From: Caballeronia sp. Lep1P3
GTDB taxonomy: Bacteria > Pseudomonadota > Gammaproteobacteria > Burkholderiales > Burkholderiaceae
Length of the DNA stretch: 64,000 nt
Assembly (NCBI RefSeq): GCF_022879595.1
Contig: NZ_CP084266.1
Span: 930,001 to 994,000 of the forward strand
Direction: 5' to 3'
Below the pieces are notes generated by a model, which made no database searches, was not told where the DNA came from, and saw nothing but the letters and a program-made list of their open reading frames with translations. This document shows positions 44,886 through 54,972 of this stretch, one piece after another (position 1 is the stretch's first letter; each line of letters opens with the position of its first letter). Made by a program: the position numbers and the translations under genes.

Positions 44886-47383
44886 AACTTCCCCCCCTGT
44901 TCCGTCTTGGGGAAGATTGACATCCGATCAGAAGCATCGAACTCACCAGCGAACGAACCGTCTGGCCGAATGCCACGAATGCGAGCAAGAAGGGCATCGC
45001 GCGCACCGAAGTATTCGCCGAAGAATGTAAGGATTTCCGCAAACACTCGATCATTCACTCCTTGAAAGACATTCTCGCGCCACAGCCCAACAGCTTGGGA
45101 TCCCTCGATTTGCTTGAAACCTGCGACCGTCTGCGGCATTCTCACCGGGTAACCACTTGCAGTTGTCCACGCTTTCAGCCACAGGTCATCGCCATGCCAG
45201 CATGTTGCGGCGACGGCGTCGGCATCGAAAGCACGTGCGGGAACAGCGCCCGGCGGGTAAAGCACGCCGCCGATACCGGTGGGCAGAAGCTGGTAGGTAG
45301 GTCTGCCACGCAGATAGCGATAGTCATACAGCCAGCCATCATAAGAGCGCAACTCGCCACTTTTGCGGAAGAGGACAAGATTTGCGCGGTTGCAGATGAT
45401 TGCGCGGGGGTCTTCCCGGTGCGCGTTGACGAGCGTCTCCACAAGGTTCGGTTCGTAAATAACGTCGTCGTCTACCGTGATGATCAGCGCCGTTGGGAAT
45501 TGCCGCATGGCATAGAAGTACTTCTTGTGCGGTCCCAGGTCGCCCTCGACCCAATGAATGCGAAAGTCCTTGCCGACCAGAGCAAGCAGTTCCGCAGGCA
45601 AGTCGGCGTCGAGTTTGGGGAATTGATCCTTAGACAACCAGAGTTGCACTTGGCTGGGCACCATCGTCTGCTTGAGCAGAGACGCGACGCACGCTGCACT
45701 GGTGCCCATCCTCGGGGGATACGACGTCATCGACACGATTACTTCGGGAAGCGGCTGCTTCTTTGCTGCCTCAACAAGGGCGTTTGTTTGCCCGAGCATT
45801 GGGGAGGCGGTGTCGAATGACGGACCCTTCGCAATTCGCCGCGAAAACAGCCCGTCCAGGTCGCGACAATGCGCGTCCATGCCAGCGTACTCATCGTACT
45901 GCCGACGCGATGCAGCCCCCATGGCAACTAATTCGGTCTCCTCAAGGTCGATGAACGCTATCATCGCGTCTCGTAGTGCCGCAATGTTCCCAGACTCAAC
46001 AATGCGACCGCTGGCATCGTCGATGAGGTACTTCGCACCGACATTCGTCGACACAATAACGGGTTTCGACAGCATTGCACCTTCGATAGCTACCAGGGAA
46101 AATGATTCGTCCCGCGAGGCCACGACAACGGTATCCATACGCGAAATCAGGCCAATTTTTTCGCCTTCGTCTTCGATCAGGCCATGAAAATGAATTCCCG
46201 GATCACCGTCAGCGAGACTGAAAACGTACGAAGCGAAGCTCGTACCGCTATTGATGAAGCCGCCGGCAAAATGGAGTTCGGCGCGATCACGATACGTCTG
46301 CGGCATCGATCGGTAGGCCATGATGAACAAGTCGTAGCCCTTGCGGTACTCGATAGTCCCAAGCTGGACGAATTTGTGCTTACCGCCACTGCGAGGCGTG
46401 TATGGCAAGGCAAGGCCTGATCGGTCCTCGGTACTGTTTGGAACAACTTCAATTGGACCGTCCGAAAATTTTCGAATTGCCGCAGCTGCGTACTCACTGA
46501 CGCAAACGATGTTCTGATTGGACTTCAATGTGACAGCGCGCTCGGCGTTGCCATGGACGAAATCCGGAAGATTCGTCGCCTCGCGGACGTACCAGACGAC
46601 CGGAAAAGCCCGCTCCAAGCAACGCACATAGCGGTCAGTGACAACCGTATTGCAGACGGCTAACTTTACGCCGCTAGCAATCAACCCCTTTATGCGTTTT
46701 TCAGCGACCTTGGCATCAACGATCTCGACGGGAATACCGAGCCTCTTGAACTCTTGCTCGAAGTTCCCCGCCTTGGCAGACCAGACTAAGGGCGCATAAC
46801 CAAGCGAAATCGCGACCTTACATATGCGCAACAAGCTATGTAGTGCCCCGGTATATATCAGTTCTGGCGTGACAAAAAGAATCCGTCCATTGATGGCATC
46901 GACGGTCTCGACAAGCGGCACGTCCTGCTTGAATTCGCTGAACAGGTCGCCGAAATCACGGAACACTGATTTGCCGAAAAGCACAGGCGCGGCGTCGTAG
47001 AGAAAATCTTTGTAAACATCGAACGTATAACGGTTCTGCTTGATGGACAACCAGAGCGGAGTGATAGCGACGTAACCGGACACCGGGCGGATGTCCCGAT
47101 GGGGACCGGAATAACCCAGATATTCCCCGATGAAATCGAGTATGCCGTGCTGCATTGCCTTGATTTGCACCGCATTTTGCGGCACGTTCGATCCCCGCAA
47201 CACAACGGGTTCCCCGGCCGCGTCGAAGCCATAGCCCACCACTGACGCATTCGCTTCGGTGAATAAGTACTCAAGCGGATGACGCGTCCGGTCTTGCTTT
47301 TCCTGTGTCAGCGCGACCCCGCCCGGATAAAACCGTCGGGTCGTATCCATGTCCGCCATCGGGGAGTAAAGGAGCGTCTGCAC
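44882..47383 (-). pseudogene. 3' part of a giant HAD/GT gene: HAD C-terminal tail + GT4 + GT2-like domains
   Basis: 833 codons from a GTG at 47383; the open frame runs up to about 47485 at the IS edge. Residues 1-150 are not a start domain but the C-terminal tail of COG5610-type capsular HAD proteins (HPLEYLFTEANASVVGYGFD, ITPLWLSIKQNRYTFDVYKD, FGDLFSEF). About 165-490 is a GT4 domain (ILFVTPELIYTGALHSLLRI, VWYVREATNLPDF, FVQLGTIEYRKGYDLFIMA, DESFSLVAIEGAMLSKPVIV). About 545-830 is a GT2-like domain (EVIVSMTSYPPRMG, ALIITVDDDVIYEPNLVETL, GIGGVLYPPGAVP, WHGDDLWLKAW). It may still be expressed from the GTG, but the upstream part lies beyond an IS5-family element at 47486-48597. It couples to the methyltransferase (ATGA). 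Confidence 0.75.
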
Positions 47384-47485
47384 AATGCGTTTCGAGGCGC
47401 ATGCGACAGGCGTGGACGAAGACTCGTTGTAAACAGTATGCGTTGGAGCTCCACTTTCCCTCGCGCAAGCCTGTCGATTGCTGAA

Positions 47486-48597
47486 TTAGGTCACCACGTC
47501 GATGCGGTTAAGAGGTTGTGACTTTTAGCAAGGACATGAAGGCCACGTTCATCTGGCGGCCTCTCTACGAGTGGCGTAGCGCGTTGCGCATCATCCATAG
47601 ATTGCCCAACGCAAACAACGTAGTGATTTGAGCGGTATTCTTCGCCAGCCCCCGGTATCGCGTCTTCGTGTAGCCAAATTGTCGTTTGAGTATTCGGAAA
47701 GGATGCTCAACCTTCGCCCGAATACCAGCCTTCAGCCTTTCAATCTTGTCGTATATCGCGTCGACAGGGTCGTCTAGATTCAGTTTCCTGCGCTTGCTGG
47801 GCCGCATTGCAACGTGCCATCGGGCCGAACCCGCTTGCTCACGCTTTTCGATGCCCTGGTATGCGGCGTCGGCATAAACACTCGTCTCCTCCCCGTGCAA
47901 CAACGCATGTGCCACATTGATGTCGTGCACGTTAGCTGCCGTGCCGATGACCGTGTGAACCAAGCCTGATTCTGCGTCCACGCCCACGTGGGCTTTCATG
48001 CCGAAGTACCAGTTGCGGCCTTTCTGAGTCGACTGCATCTCGGGATCGCGTGTGCCCGAGCCGTTCTTGGTCGAGCTGGGCGCCGCGACCAACGTGGCAT
48101 CGACGGCCGATCCCGCCTTGAGCATCAATCCCTTGTCGCGCAATATCTCATTGACCACCGCCAGGATTTGCGCAGCGATCCCATGTGCTTCGAGCAGGTG
48201 CCTAAACCGCAGGATGGTCGTTTCATCCGGGAGGCGGGTCATCGCGCCGTCGAGACCCGCGAACTCCCGATACAGCGGCACATCGTAGAGGGCCTCTTCC
48301 ATCGCTGGATCCGACAGACTAAACCATTGTTGCAGGAAGTGAATATGCAACATCGTCGCGATTGGAAAAGGAGGACGTCCGGCTTTGCCCTTTGGATAGT
48401 GCGGCTCGATCAACTCGATCAATCTTGACCATGGCACCACTCGTCTCATCTCGTCCAAAAACTCCCGCTTACGCGTTCGCTTGGTCGAAAGGTTCAAACC
48501 GAGATGAAGTTGCGTCATCACAATGCCTCCATGTCTGTAACGTCAATAGTAGCATTCCTAATCGATGCCATGACAGGGTTACGCAGAGTTTCCTAAA
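47486..48597 (-). mobile_element. IS5-family insertion sequence (318-aa transposase)
   Basis: About 1.1 kb; ends placed by eye. Both ends read inward from a TTAGG motif (47486-47490 on plus; 48597-48593 on minus), followed by weakly matching sequence. The transposase gene lies nearly centred with 76-79 bases on each side. A clean target duplication was not found, so the exact ends are uncertain. It separates the middle fragment of the HAD gene (ending ...GFISAYV) from its continuation (FSNRQACARES...). Confidence 0.75.
47565..48521 (-). CDS. IS5-family transposase
   Basis: 318 aa, apparently intact. N-terminal DUF772-like region (FLDEMRRVVPWSRLIELIEPHYPKG, RPPFPIATMLHIHFLQQWFS, YREFAGLD, LPDETTILRFRHLLE). 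DDE domain: AGSAVDATLVAAPSSTKN (first Asp), HVGVDAESGLVHTVIGTAANVHD, SVYADAAYQGIEKR (second Asp), then IRAKVEHPFRILKRQFGYTKTRYRGL (Y-R-E-like final acidic box with Glu in VEHPFR). This is the IS5/IS1031-type layout. Confidence 0.93.
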   Translation of the reverse strand: MMTQLHLGLNLSTKRTRKREFLDEMRRVVPWSRLIELIEPHYPKGKAGRPPFPIATMLHIHFLQQWFSLSDPAMEEALYDVPLYREFAGLDGAMTRLPDETTILRFRHLLEAHGIAAQILAVVNEILRDKGLMLKAGSAVDATLVAAPSSTKNGSGTRDPEMQSTQKGRNWYFGMKAHVGVDAESGLVHTVIGTAANVHDINVAHALLHGEETSVYADAAYQGIEKREQAGSARWHVAMRPSKRRKLNLDDPVDAIYDKIERLKAGIRAKVEHPFRILKRQFGYTKTRYRGLAKNTAQITTLFALGNLWMMRNALRHS

Positions 48598-48910
48598 CAT
48601 ACGCACTGATGAATCCCTCGGACACTGCGTTCGTCACTTGCTCGCTTCGGCTTGTGCACATAAGTGCGCCGAAGACTTCAGGCGCCGCATCGGCGAGCTT
48701 AGACTGAACGAAATGGCGCAGGCTAGAAATACACGTTCCACTCCAGCCGATGTCGACAACCAGGACCCGTTTCGCATCACCGATTGCCTTGCTAAAGTAT
48801 TGCGTCGCCGCAGCAACGCTTTCGGCGAGATGCGCCTCGACGATGCCCTTGTGCACCCAGAAAAAATCTTCCAATCGACGCTTATTCGCGCTTGCTGGGA
48901 AAAGAAATTT
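48596..48910 (-). pseudogene. Middle fragment of the giant HAD/GT gene between ISL3 copy 2 and the IS5-family element
   Basis: Encodes FLFPASANKRRLEDFFWVHK, AATQYFSKAIGDAKRVLVVD, IGWSGTCISSLRHFVQSKL and ends GFISAYV at the IS edge. 'VVDIGWSGT' is the hallmark of the second conserved block of COG5610-type capsule HAD proteins. Removing ISL3 copy 2 and one 8-bp duplication joins this segment in frame with the 5' fragment (FDIDKF-LFPAS). Confidence 0.85.
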
Positions 48911-50320
48911 GGCTCTTTTGAAAGCGGAGTGGGTAACGGCCTTCAGCGGGCATGCGAGTTGAAGGCGGAGAAGTCCAGTTTGCCTGCGATGAGAAACAGG
49001 ACCGTTCGCATGGTTTCGAAGCGAGCGTATCCGCGTGCCTTGCGTTTGGCGGCCTGAAACAGTCCGTTGATGGCTTCGATGAAGCCGTTGGTCTGGCGGG
49101 TCTGGGTCCAGGCGACGATGCCGTCGAAGTGCCGGCGAATCAATCGCACCACGTCCTTCATTGGTTCGACCTTCGAGCGCATGACGTTGGTGCACCACTG
49201 TTGCAACATTTCGGAGACGACATTGATTTGCTTGCGCTCGAGAATCTCACGCAGTTGCTCGCGATACAGCCAGGCGCGGGCCGTGCGGCTGGTGGTGTAC
49301 TGACTGATAAGCGCCTCGAGGTCGGTCAGTTGGGCCAGATTGAGTTTGTTCGCGTCTTTCAGCAGTATCCAGCGCATGCCTTTAAGTTCCGGGTCGACCT
49401 TCTGTTGTTGCCGACGCACTGTATCGAGCGCCTTGGACGCGTGCGCGACGACGTGAAACTTGTCGAAGGTCAGCCGCGCATTGGGTAGATGTTCGTCGAC
49501 GCCCTTGATGAAAGCCGGCGACATGTCGATGCTGACCGAGCCGACCTGCTCGGGCTTGCCGCCGTGTTGGCCCAGATAGGCGGCGAAGCGTTCAATCGTG
49601 CTGGCATCCTTGCCGGTTGTTACGAACACGACCCGCCGCGCCTGCATGTCGGCAACCAGTGTCAGATACTCATGACCGCGCCGGTACGAGGTTTCGTCAA
49701 TCGCCACCATCGTCACATCCGACAGGTCCGCCGACGCGAGCGCCAGTTCCACATAGCGCGAGCAGATGGCGTGAACCCGGTGCCACGACAAGTTGACGAT
49801 GCGCGCCACGGCAGCAAACGGCATCTGCTGAGCGAGCATCAGCACGAGCGCCTCGAACAGCAACGTGAAGCCGCTGAGTTGGCCGACCCAATCAGGTTCC
49901 ACCAACCGTACCGAGCCGTCCGGCAAGCGCACGCGCGGCACCCGTACTTCCAGATAGCACTCGTGCTGGAAGAAATTCAGATGGCGCAGACGCTTGATTT
50001 GCGTGTCGTGCACCGGATGCTCGCCGGCGACGCTGGCATAACCGAACCGGCTGCCCGCGACGAAGTCCACGGCAATCGTGAGCTGGCGTTTGCCGGCATC
50101 AAAGTCGACGCTTTGTACATACCACGGGGCCTTGATTCCCAGAGCGGCTTCAAACAGTTGGTTCGTCATTGTTCGTTTCGTCTTGCATGGTTGGTTGCAG
50201 CATTCTGCCGCAACCAGCCATGACTCAGCTTATCGAATCAGTGCGCCTCAAGGGTTCCCTGCGCCGAGCTTACGCTCGCCCTTGACCCGCCAAACCACCC
50301 ACTGAGAATTCAAAAGAGGC
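48911..50320 (-). mobile_element. ISL3-family insertion sequence, copy 2
   Basis: 1410 bp, seemingly identical to copy 1 and in the same orientation. It is flanked by a perfect 8-bp target duplication AGAAATTT (48903-48910 and 50321-50328). Inserted in the giant HAD/GT gene. Excision restores the open frame. Two identical direct copies 6.9 kb apart could recombine and delete 42.0-48.9 kb. Confidence 0.95.
48943..50169 (-). CDS. ISL3-family transposase (copy 2)
   Basis: 408 aa with the same predicted protein as copy 1, including AIDETSYRRGHEYLTLV, SIDMSPAFIKGVDEHLP and NGFIEAINGLFQAAKRKARG. It is intact, so either copy could supply transposase for both. Confidence 0.95.
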   Translation of the reverse strand: MTNQLFEAALGIKAPWYVQSVDFDAGKRQLTIAVDFVAGSRFGYASVAGEHPVHDTQIKRLRHLNFFQHECYLEVRVPRVRLPDGSVRLVEPDWVGQLSGFTLLFEALVLMLAQQMPFAAVARIVNLSWHRVHAICSRYVELALASADLSDVTMVAIDETSYRRGHEYLTLVADMQARRVVFVTTGKDASTIERFAAYLGQHGGKPEQVGSVSIDMSPAFIKGVDEHLPNARLTFDKFHVVAHASKALDTVRRQQQKVDPELKGMRWILLKDANKLNLAQLTDLEALISQYTTSRTARAWLYREQLREILERKQINVVSEMLQQWCTNVMRSKVEPMKDVVRLIRRHFDGIVAWTQTRQTNGFIEAINGLFQAAKRKARGYARFETMRTVLFLIAGKLDFSAFNSHAR

Positions 50321-52356
50321 AGAAATTTGTCGATGTCGAACGCCTCGAGATGCTCGATGAGACAGGCAAAGCCGGTCTCGACGAGGAGCTGCTCGATCGA
50401 CCTCGAGTTGTTCGATTCGCGAAACCAACGAAAAAACGAACGATTGATGAAATCACCGTAGTTGCGGTCTATCGTCAGGCCTAGGATCGCGTAGCGCGAA
50501 ATACCGACATATTCGCTTGCCGTCGCGCCATAGTACTGCCGATAGGCTTTCGAGATAACGTCGCAGTCGCGGCCAAGGAAAAGAATCTTGTCAATCGCCT
50601 TCTCGCGGACGGTTCTTTCGATGAACTCACAGTATCCCAGGGTAAGAATGCCGCCAACCCGGAAACCGTGGCTGTAATGAAGACCTTTGTCCCAAACGCC
50701 GGTCCCCATAAAATTGTTGATAACGGCCCGGTAGAAGCTACCAGCCAGGTTATCCATATCATTCTCTCGAATGAAGCAACGCTGATCCGCGCTGTAGATC
50801 GCCGAGATGCCAGCTTCAACAGATTTCTCAACATCAGCCGTGTAGACATCGCCAACATGGACGATCGAATGCTGCTGACCGTATTCGTCCAGTAGCACCT
50901 TTTGAAGCGTGCCGTCCCCTTTACGCTTTTTGTGCTCGTTTGAAAGGTATATCTTAGCGAAGCCGTCATATCCGCACTTAGCGAGCATCTCATCAAGCAC
51001 GCCATGCGGCAGATACATGTCACTCATGAAGACGAGCGTTTTCCCCATTGCCTTGAGACGATCGAAAACTGCCTTGATGTAGGCGTTGGGCCGACATAGT
51101 TCGATCTCCAAGTCCGCCTCAGCTTGCTCCCATTTCCTATCCACGCCGTAACGCCACTCAAGCACTTCGTAGATTTCGCCCAGCGTCACCTCTCGTGTGC
51201 CAAGCATTCGGTCGTTCACCGACCGAGCGTACGCCTCGGCCTGCTTCCGGATTGTCATGAACTCGCTGATACCCGAGCGGGCGGCGAGAATTCGGAAAAC
51301 ATCAGCGGGCTTCTCGACCGTGCGGTGAATCGCCGTATCGAAGACGTCGAACGATATCAGTTCGTAGCGAGCAAGCTCCGAGAACAAGTCATCAATAGAT
51401 AGTCGCCCCGGGTATTCCGGATTGACGAAATATGGCAGTTCTTGACTTACCCGATGGTCTGCATTGGGCCGGACATCAGCAGGTACTACTTGGACAGGTT
51501 GCAGGTCAATTTGAGTATCGACCGCCTCTTTGTGATGCTCATTCCTTCCAGAAAACGGAAGACGCTGCTCAACTTCATTCTGGCGGAAATATCTCGCGTC
51601 GTGGCGCAACTGATCTGCCTGACGTGCTTCAGATTCGCTGAAAGATGTATTCGGTGGCAGGATGTCCAACATCGCTTCCGCTTCGACGTAGTTTTCTGCA
51701 TCGTGTAGCCGAAACGCGAGCCACTTCAGGCGATACGGTTTAGGATCAAGAGCATATGCACGATGCGCTGCATCCGCAGCATATGCATACGCACCGTCGT
51801 TCATCAATTGACGAGCCAGAACCGTATACGCACTGGCCTGCACAGCCGGTAAAGCGGAAGCTTCGGCCAGCAGCTTCTCGACTGCGACGAACCCACCGTG
51901 CCGATACGCGGCGACGACCTTCTTAAAGTCTTTTCCGCCGAGCGACTTGGGAGGGACTTGCCGGCTCGATCCCCACCAAATCTTCCCCAACTTAGCCGGC
52001 ATCGAAAGCAGTCCGCCAGGCGAGCCTACACCTTGGACCAAGATGTCGCCCAACTTGACATTGAGTGCATTCTGAGCCTCAAGTCGATGTATTTTTCTCT
52101 GTGTCTCGACTAAGGCTCGCAAGCGCCGGTTTTCAGCTAGAACCTCTGTCCGTTCGTCACCTACCGTCCACTCATCTTGTACCGAGGTGCCTTGCAACTC
52201 CTCAGATTTGATGTTTTCACGCTCTTGATGACGCCGATAGTGACGCTCCAACTCTTGCTGCACGTGATGAACTTGCCGAAGCAAGAGATCGTTTTCTTGC
52301 GTCAGGTCCTTGAGCCTAGATTCAAGGTTTGTTTGAATGTTCTCGTTGGCAGTCAT
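50321..52356 (-). pseudogene. 5' part of the giant HAD/GT gene (coiled coil, TPR-like region, HAD domain)
   Basis: From the ATG at 52356 (AAGAAG upstream). Residues 1-110 are a coiled coil (LESRLKDLTQENDLLLRQVH, TEVLAENRRLRALVETQRKI). About 160-260 is TPR-like (YTVLARQLMNDGAYAYAADAAHRAYALDP). From about 345 there is a HAD-type hydrolase: YELISFDVFDTAIHRTVEKP (D-x-D nucleophile region), KTLVFMSDMYLPHGVLDEML and IVHVGDVYTADVEKSVEAG. Such COG5610 proteins are found in capsule loci and are often fused to glycosyltransferases. The frame is broken by ISL3 copy 2 at 50320. Upstream, the frame is also open into the IS5-family transposase gene, giving an artificial 1211-aa ORF. Confidence 0.85.
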
Positions 52357-52370
52357 CTTGATCTTCTTTA

Positions 52371-54002
52371 GTCTCACCTGCAAAATTCGATCTCGCTCGC
52401 GCGTGCTCCCGAGTGGTCGATCGGGGCGCAGTCCCACCTTTCCATCTCGGACGGTCGCGCGGGGCGCGAACAAGGCTTCGGGCGAGTCTTTGAACCAGCA
52501 GCGCAGCCACGCAAGAACAAAAAATATGGGCGCAAGCCCCAGGCGGACGATGGCGCGCAACAGCCAGCGCAAGTTGTAGCCCGCCGCGCACAACACTGCG
52601 TGTAACGCGTCGCCGATTTGCCCTTTTAGCCAGCAACGCCGCATGCCGTGCTCCTGTTTTACGTGCCCGATGATCGGCTCGATCGCTTGGCGGCGCTTTA
52701 ACCACTTTCGCTGCGTACTGCTTAGCGCCTTGTGTTTACCTCGATGAATCAGCTGCACCGGCGCAACATCGGCATCCACACCGCGAAATCCGAGGTCGGC
52801 CAGCACGATCTTCGGCGTCGGCGTGCCCGGCAAATCCTGCAGCAAGATGTTCGTTTGTTCAAGTTGCGCGGCCAGCGTGTGCCCGTCGTAAGGGTTGCCT
52901 GCAAACGAGCGCGCACCGACGATCAGACCCTGCTTCTCCGTGATCGCGAGACTGACTTTGACACCGAATTCGTAGGGCTGGCGGGCCTTGCCTTTGGATA
53001 TGCATTCCACTTCTGGCGCGTGAAGCGCGTAGAGTTTGTGCTTGTCCTTCGCACGCTGACGGCAGATACGCCAGGCGCGCTCCAGCCAGATTCGCAAGGA
53101 TGCCTGTTGCTCAGCGGATGCACCCGATAATTTGCGTTCGATGTCACGCAGCAATCGTCCGAGTATCGTGCGCTGACGCTTGAGCACCCGGCGCAGACGC
53201 TTGAACTGTTTGGCATGCGCATAGCCGCCTGCCCGGCGACGCAACTGTTTCCCCTCGCGCTGGTAGGTCTGCTTGAGCGTCAGTCCGGCGCGTTGGGCGA
53301 GCCTTGCGAGTTTTCCTCGTGCAACCTCCAGCAAGCGGCTGTCAGTCGGGTAGGCAATTGCTTTCTCCTGGACCGTCGTATCGACAATCACGCGCTCGAA
53401 CTCGGCCGGCCTTACGGCTTTCATTTGCACGGCCGCCGCAATTGTTGTCGCGAGCATCTCCTCGACGCCGGCTTCGCCCAGCGCCTGCCGAAAGCGCACG
53501 AGGTTGGTCGGATCGCATGGCAGGCGCGGCTGGAAATAGTCCTCGCCGCAGAAGTACTGGAAGTACACGTCTTGTGCCCAGCGCTCGCAAACCGACTCAT
53601 CACTTTCGTTGTATGCGTGCTTCAGGTAGAGCAGTCCGACCATCAGCCGGGTCGACAGGCGCGGACGTCCGGCAGCGCTATGGCCCGCGCCCGCCAGCTT
53701 GGGCGCCGTGCCGAACAGATCAACCTCTGCGCTCAGCCGGCCTTCGCGAGCACGCCGCTCGAAGATCGGTGTCAACGTCGCTTCTATCGACGTCCAGGGC
53801 ATTCGGTTAGCCAGTACGGCCAGCGGGTGCCGCAAATCGATCATTGCATCCAGGCGGCTGCGGAAGAAATCCGGTGTGCTCATCGGCGCTTCTCACTCCC
53901 AGAACATAGGCCAATTCCATATTGGAACTGGGAGTTCCGCAACCCTCTGTTTGCACCTATTACCACGCAGCGCCTGGCTTCACGGCATTCTGCAAGACCG
54001 AC
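52371..54002 (-). mobile_element. IS5-family insertion sequence (IS1478-like), ~1.6 kb
   Basis: Ends placed by similarity of the two termini: left TAGTCTCACCTGCAAAAT (from 52369) and, reading inward from the right, TAGTCGGTCTTGCAGAAT (from 54004), 14 of the first 21 bases equal. TA occurs at both edges and may be a 2-bp target duplication. It sits between the truncated wcbD-like gene and the start of the giant HAD/GT gene. Because most of the wcbD-like gene is missing, a deletion next to the IS must have occurred. Confidence 0.78.
52372..53883 (-). CDS. IS5-family transposase (IS1478-like)
   Basis: About 504 codons within the IS. N-terminal DUF772 region (FFRSRLDAMIDLRHPLAVLA, RPRLSTRLMVGLLYLKHAYN, YFQYFCGEDYFQPRLPCDPT, LVRFRQALGEAGVEEML) and DDE domain (ERVIVDTTVQEKAIAYPTDS, PYEFGVKVSLAITEKQGLIV, KIVLADLGFRGVD, RQAIEPIIGHVKQEHGMRR). 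It lacks its own stop inside the IS: the frame continues through the IS edge into the downstream capsule gene. It may still be functional, as the catalytic region is intact. Confidence 0.88.
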
Positions 54003-54313
54003 TACTGAGTCAGCCATAGCTGATCGCTGCTATTCGGATTGCTGGCTCCGCCGAGTCCAGCAATCGTCGGCGGAAGACTAATGCGCGGACCACTCACCTG
54101 ATCCGTTCGTTGGACGACTACAATGGCGTTGGAAACGTACCGTTCGGACGCAAAAAAGAGCCAATAAGGAACCGACAGAATCGTGAAGGCGATGACAAGT
54201 CGCACGAGCAACTTAAAAATCCTGACTGAAAAGAGCGCGTCCTTGCATCGACCGGAGAGCGTGCGCAATCCGGAAATCACGCCCGACTTCGCGGGCAACA
54301 ATGACTCATTCAT
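54002..54313 (-). pseudogene. Truncated KpsE/WcbD-like capsule export inner-membrane protein
   Basis: Only 103 codons of a protein normally ~370-400 aa. The start (ATG 54313, ATGA overlap with wzt) and the N-terminal layout are right: a cytoplasmic basic region, a membrane segment (LLVRLVIAFTILSVPYWLFF), then ASERYVSNAIVVVQRTDQVSG, as in polysaccharide co-polymerase-like KpsE proteins. It stops after SDQLWLTQ at a TAG at the IS border. The periplasmic coiled coil and second membrane segment are gone. KpsE-type proteins span the periplasm and link the ABC transporter to the outer-membrane channel. Confidence 0.85.
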
Positions 54314-54972
54314 GCGAGAAGATTATCCTTATATGCTTTCAAGCCATCCTGGAGATCGTCGAACCAGTGAGCTTGGCCATTGTTGATCCAGATAGCCGAC
54401 TTACAGAACTTTTCAAGTGTATGCTCGTCGTGAGAAACCATGACCACGCTTGCCTGGTCTGCCTTAGATCTGAAAGCCTCAGCGGCCTTCTTTCTGAATT
54501 TCGCGTCTCCAGCCGCGGTCACTTCGTCAGAGATATACACGTCGAAATTGAAAGCCAAAGACATCGCAAACTGCAGACGCGAGCGCATGCCCGACGAGTA
54601 AGTCTGCACGGGTTGATCGAAAGCAGCTCCCAGTTCAGCGAAGTCTTGGATAAAAGCAAGGCGATCGGCAAGTTCATCCTGATGACCGTGAATCCGACAC
54701 ACAAATTTTGCATTTTGCCGCCCGGTTAATGTACCTTCTAACCCGGCTCCCCCCATAGGCCACGAAACCTGGCACCGCCGGTGGACGCGTCCCTTGGTCG
54801 GAAAGTCGATTCCACCAATAATCCGCAGCAACGTCGATTTACCGGCGCCATTTCTTCCTATCAAGGCGACACTGCGTCGCGACGGAATTGCGATGTTGAC
54901 TCCCCTTAGAATCCATCTTCCCGCCCCGCTTTCACCCCAGTAACGTTTGTGAACGTCTTCGACGACTATCAT
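54310..54972 (-). CDS. wzt: Capsule ABC exporter ATP-binding subunit (Wzt/KpsT type)
   Basis: 220 aa, the short KpsT-type length without a carbohydrate-binding extension. Walker A is LIGRNGAGKSTLLRIIGG, the signature motif YSSGMRSRLQFAMSLAF, Walker B DVYISDEVTAAGD and the switch His VVMVSHD. It powers export of a lipid-linked polysaccharide with the membrane subunit encoded directly upstream (4-nt overlap). The gene is intact and overlaps the truncated wcbD-like gene. Confidence 0.95.
   Translation of the reverse strand: MIVVEDVHKRYWGESGAGRWILRGVNIAIPSRRSVALIGRNGAGKSTLLRIIGGIDFPTKGRVHRRCQVSWPMGGAGLEGTLTGRQNAKFVCRIHGHQDELADRLAFIQDFAELGAAFDQPVQTYSSGMRSRLQFAMSLAFNFDVYISDEVTAAGDAKFRKKAAEAFRSKADQASVVMVSHDEHTLEKFCKSAIWINNGQAHWFDDLQDGLKAYKDNLLA

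Noticed and set aside
50248..53883. 1211-aa fusion of transposase and HAD hydrolase as a genuine protein
   Set aside because: The frame crosses the border of an IS5-family element and enters ISL3 copy 2. It is explained by IS insertion, and the HAD gene has its own start at 52356.
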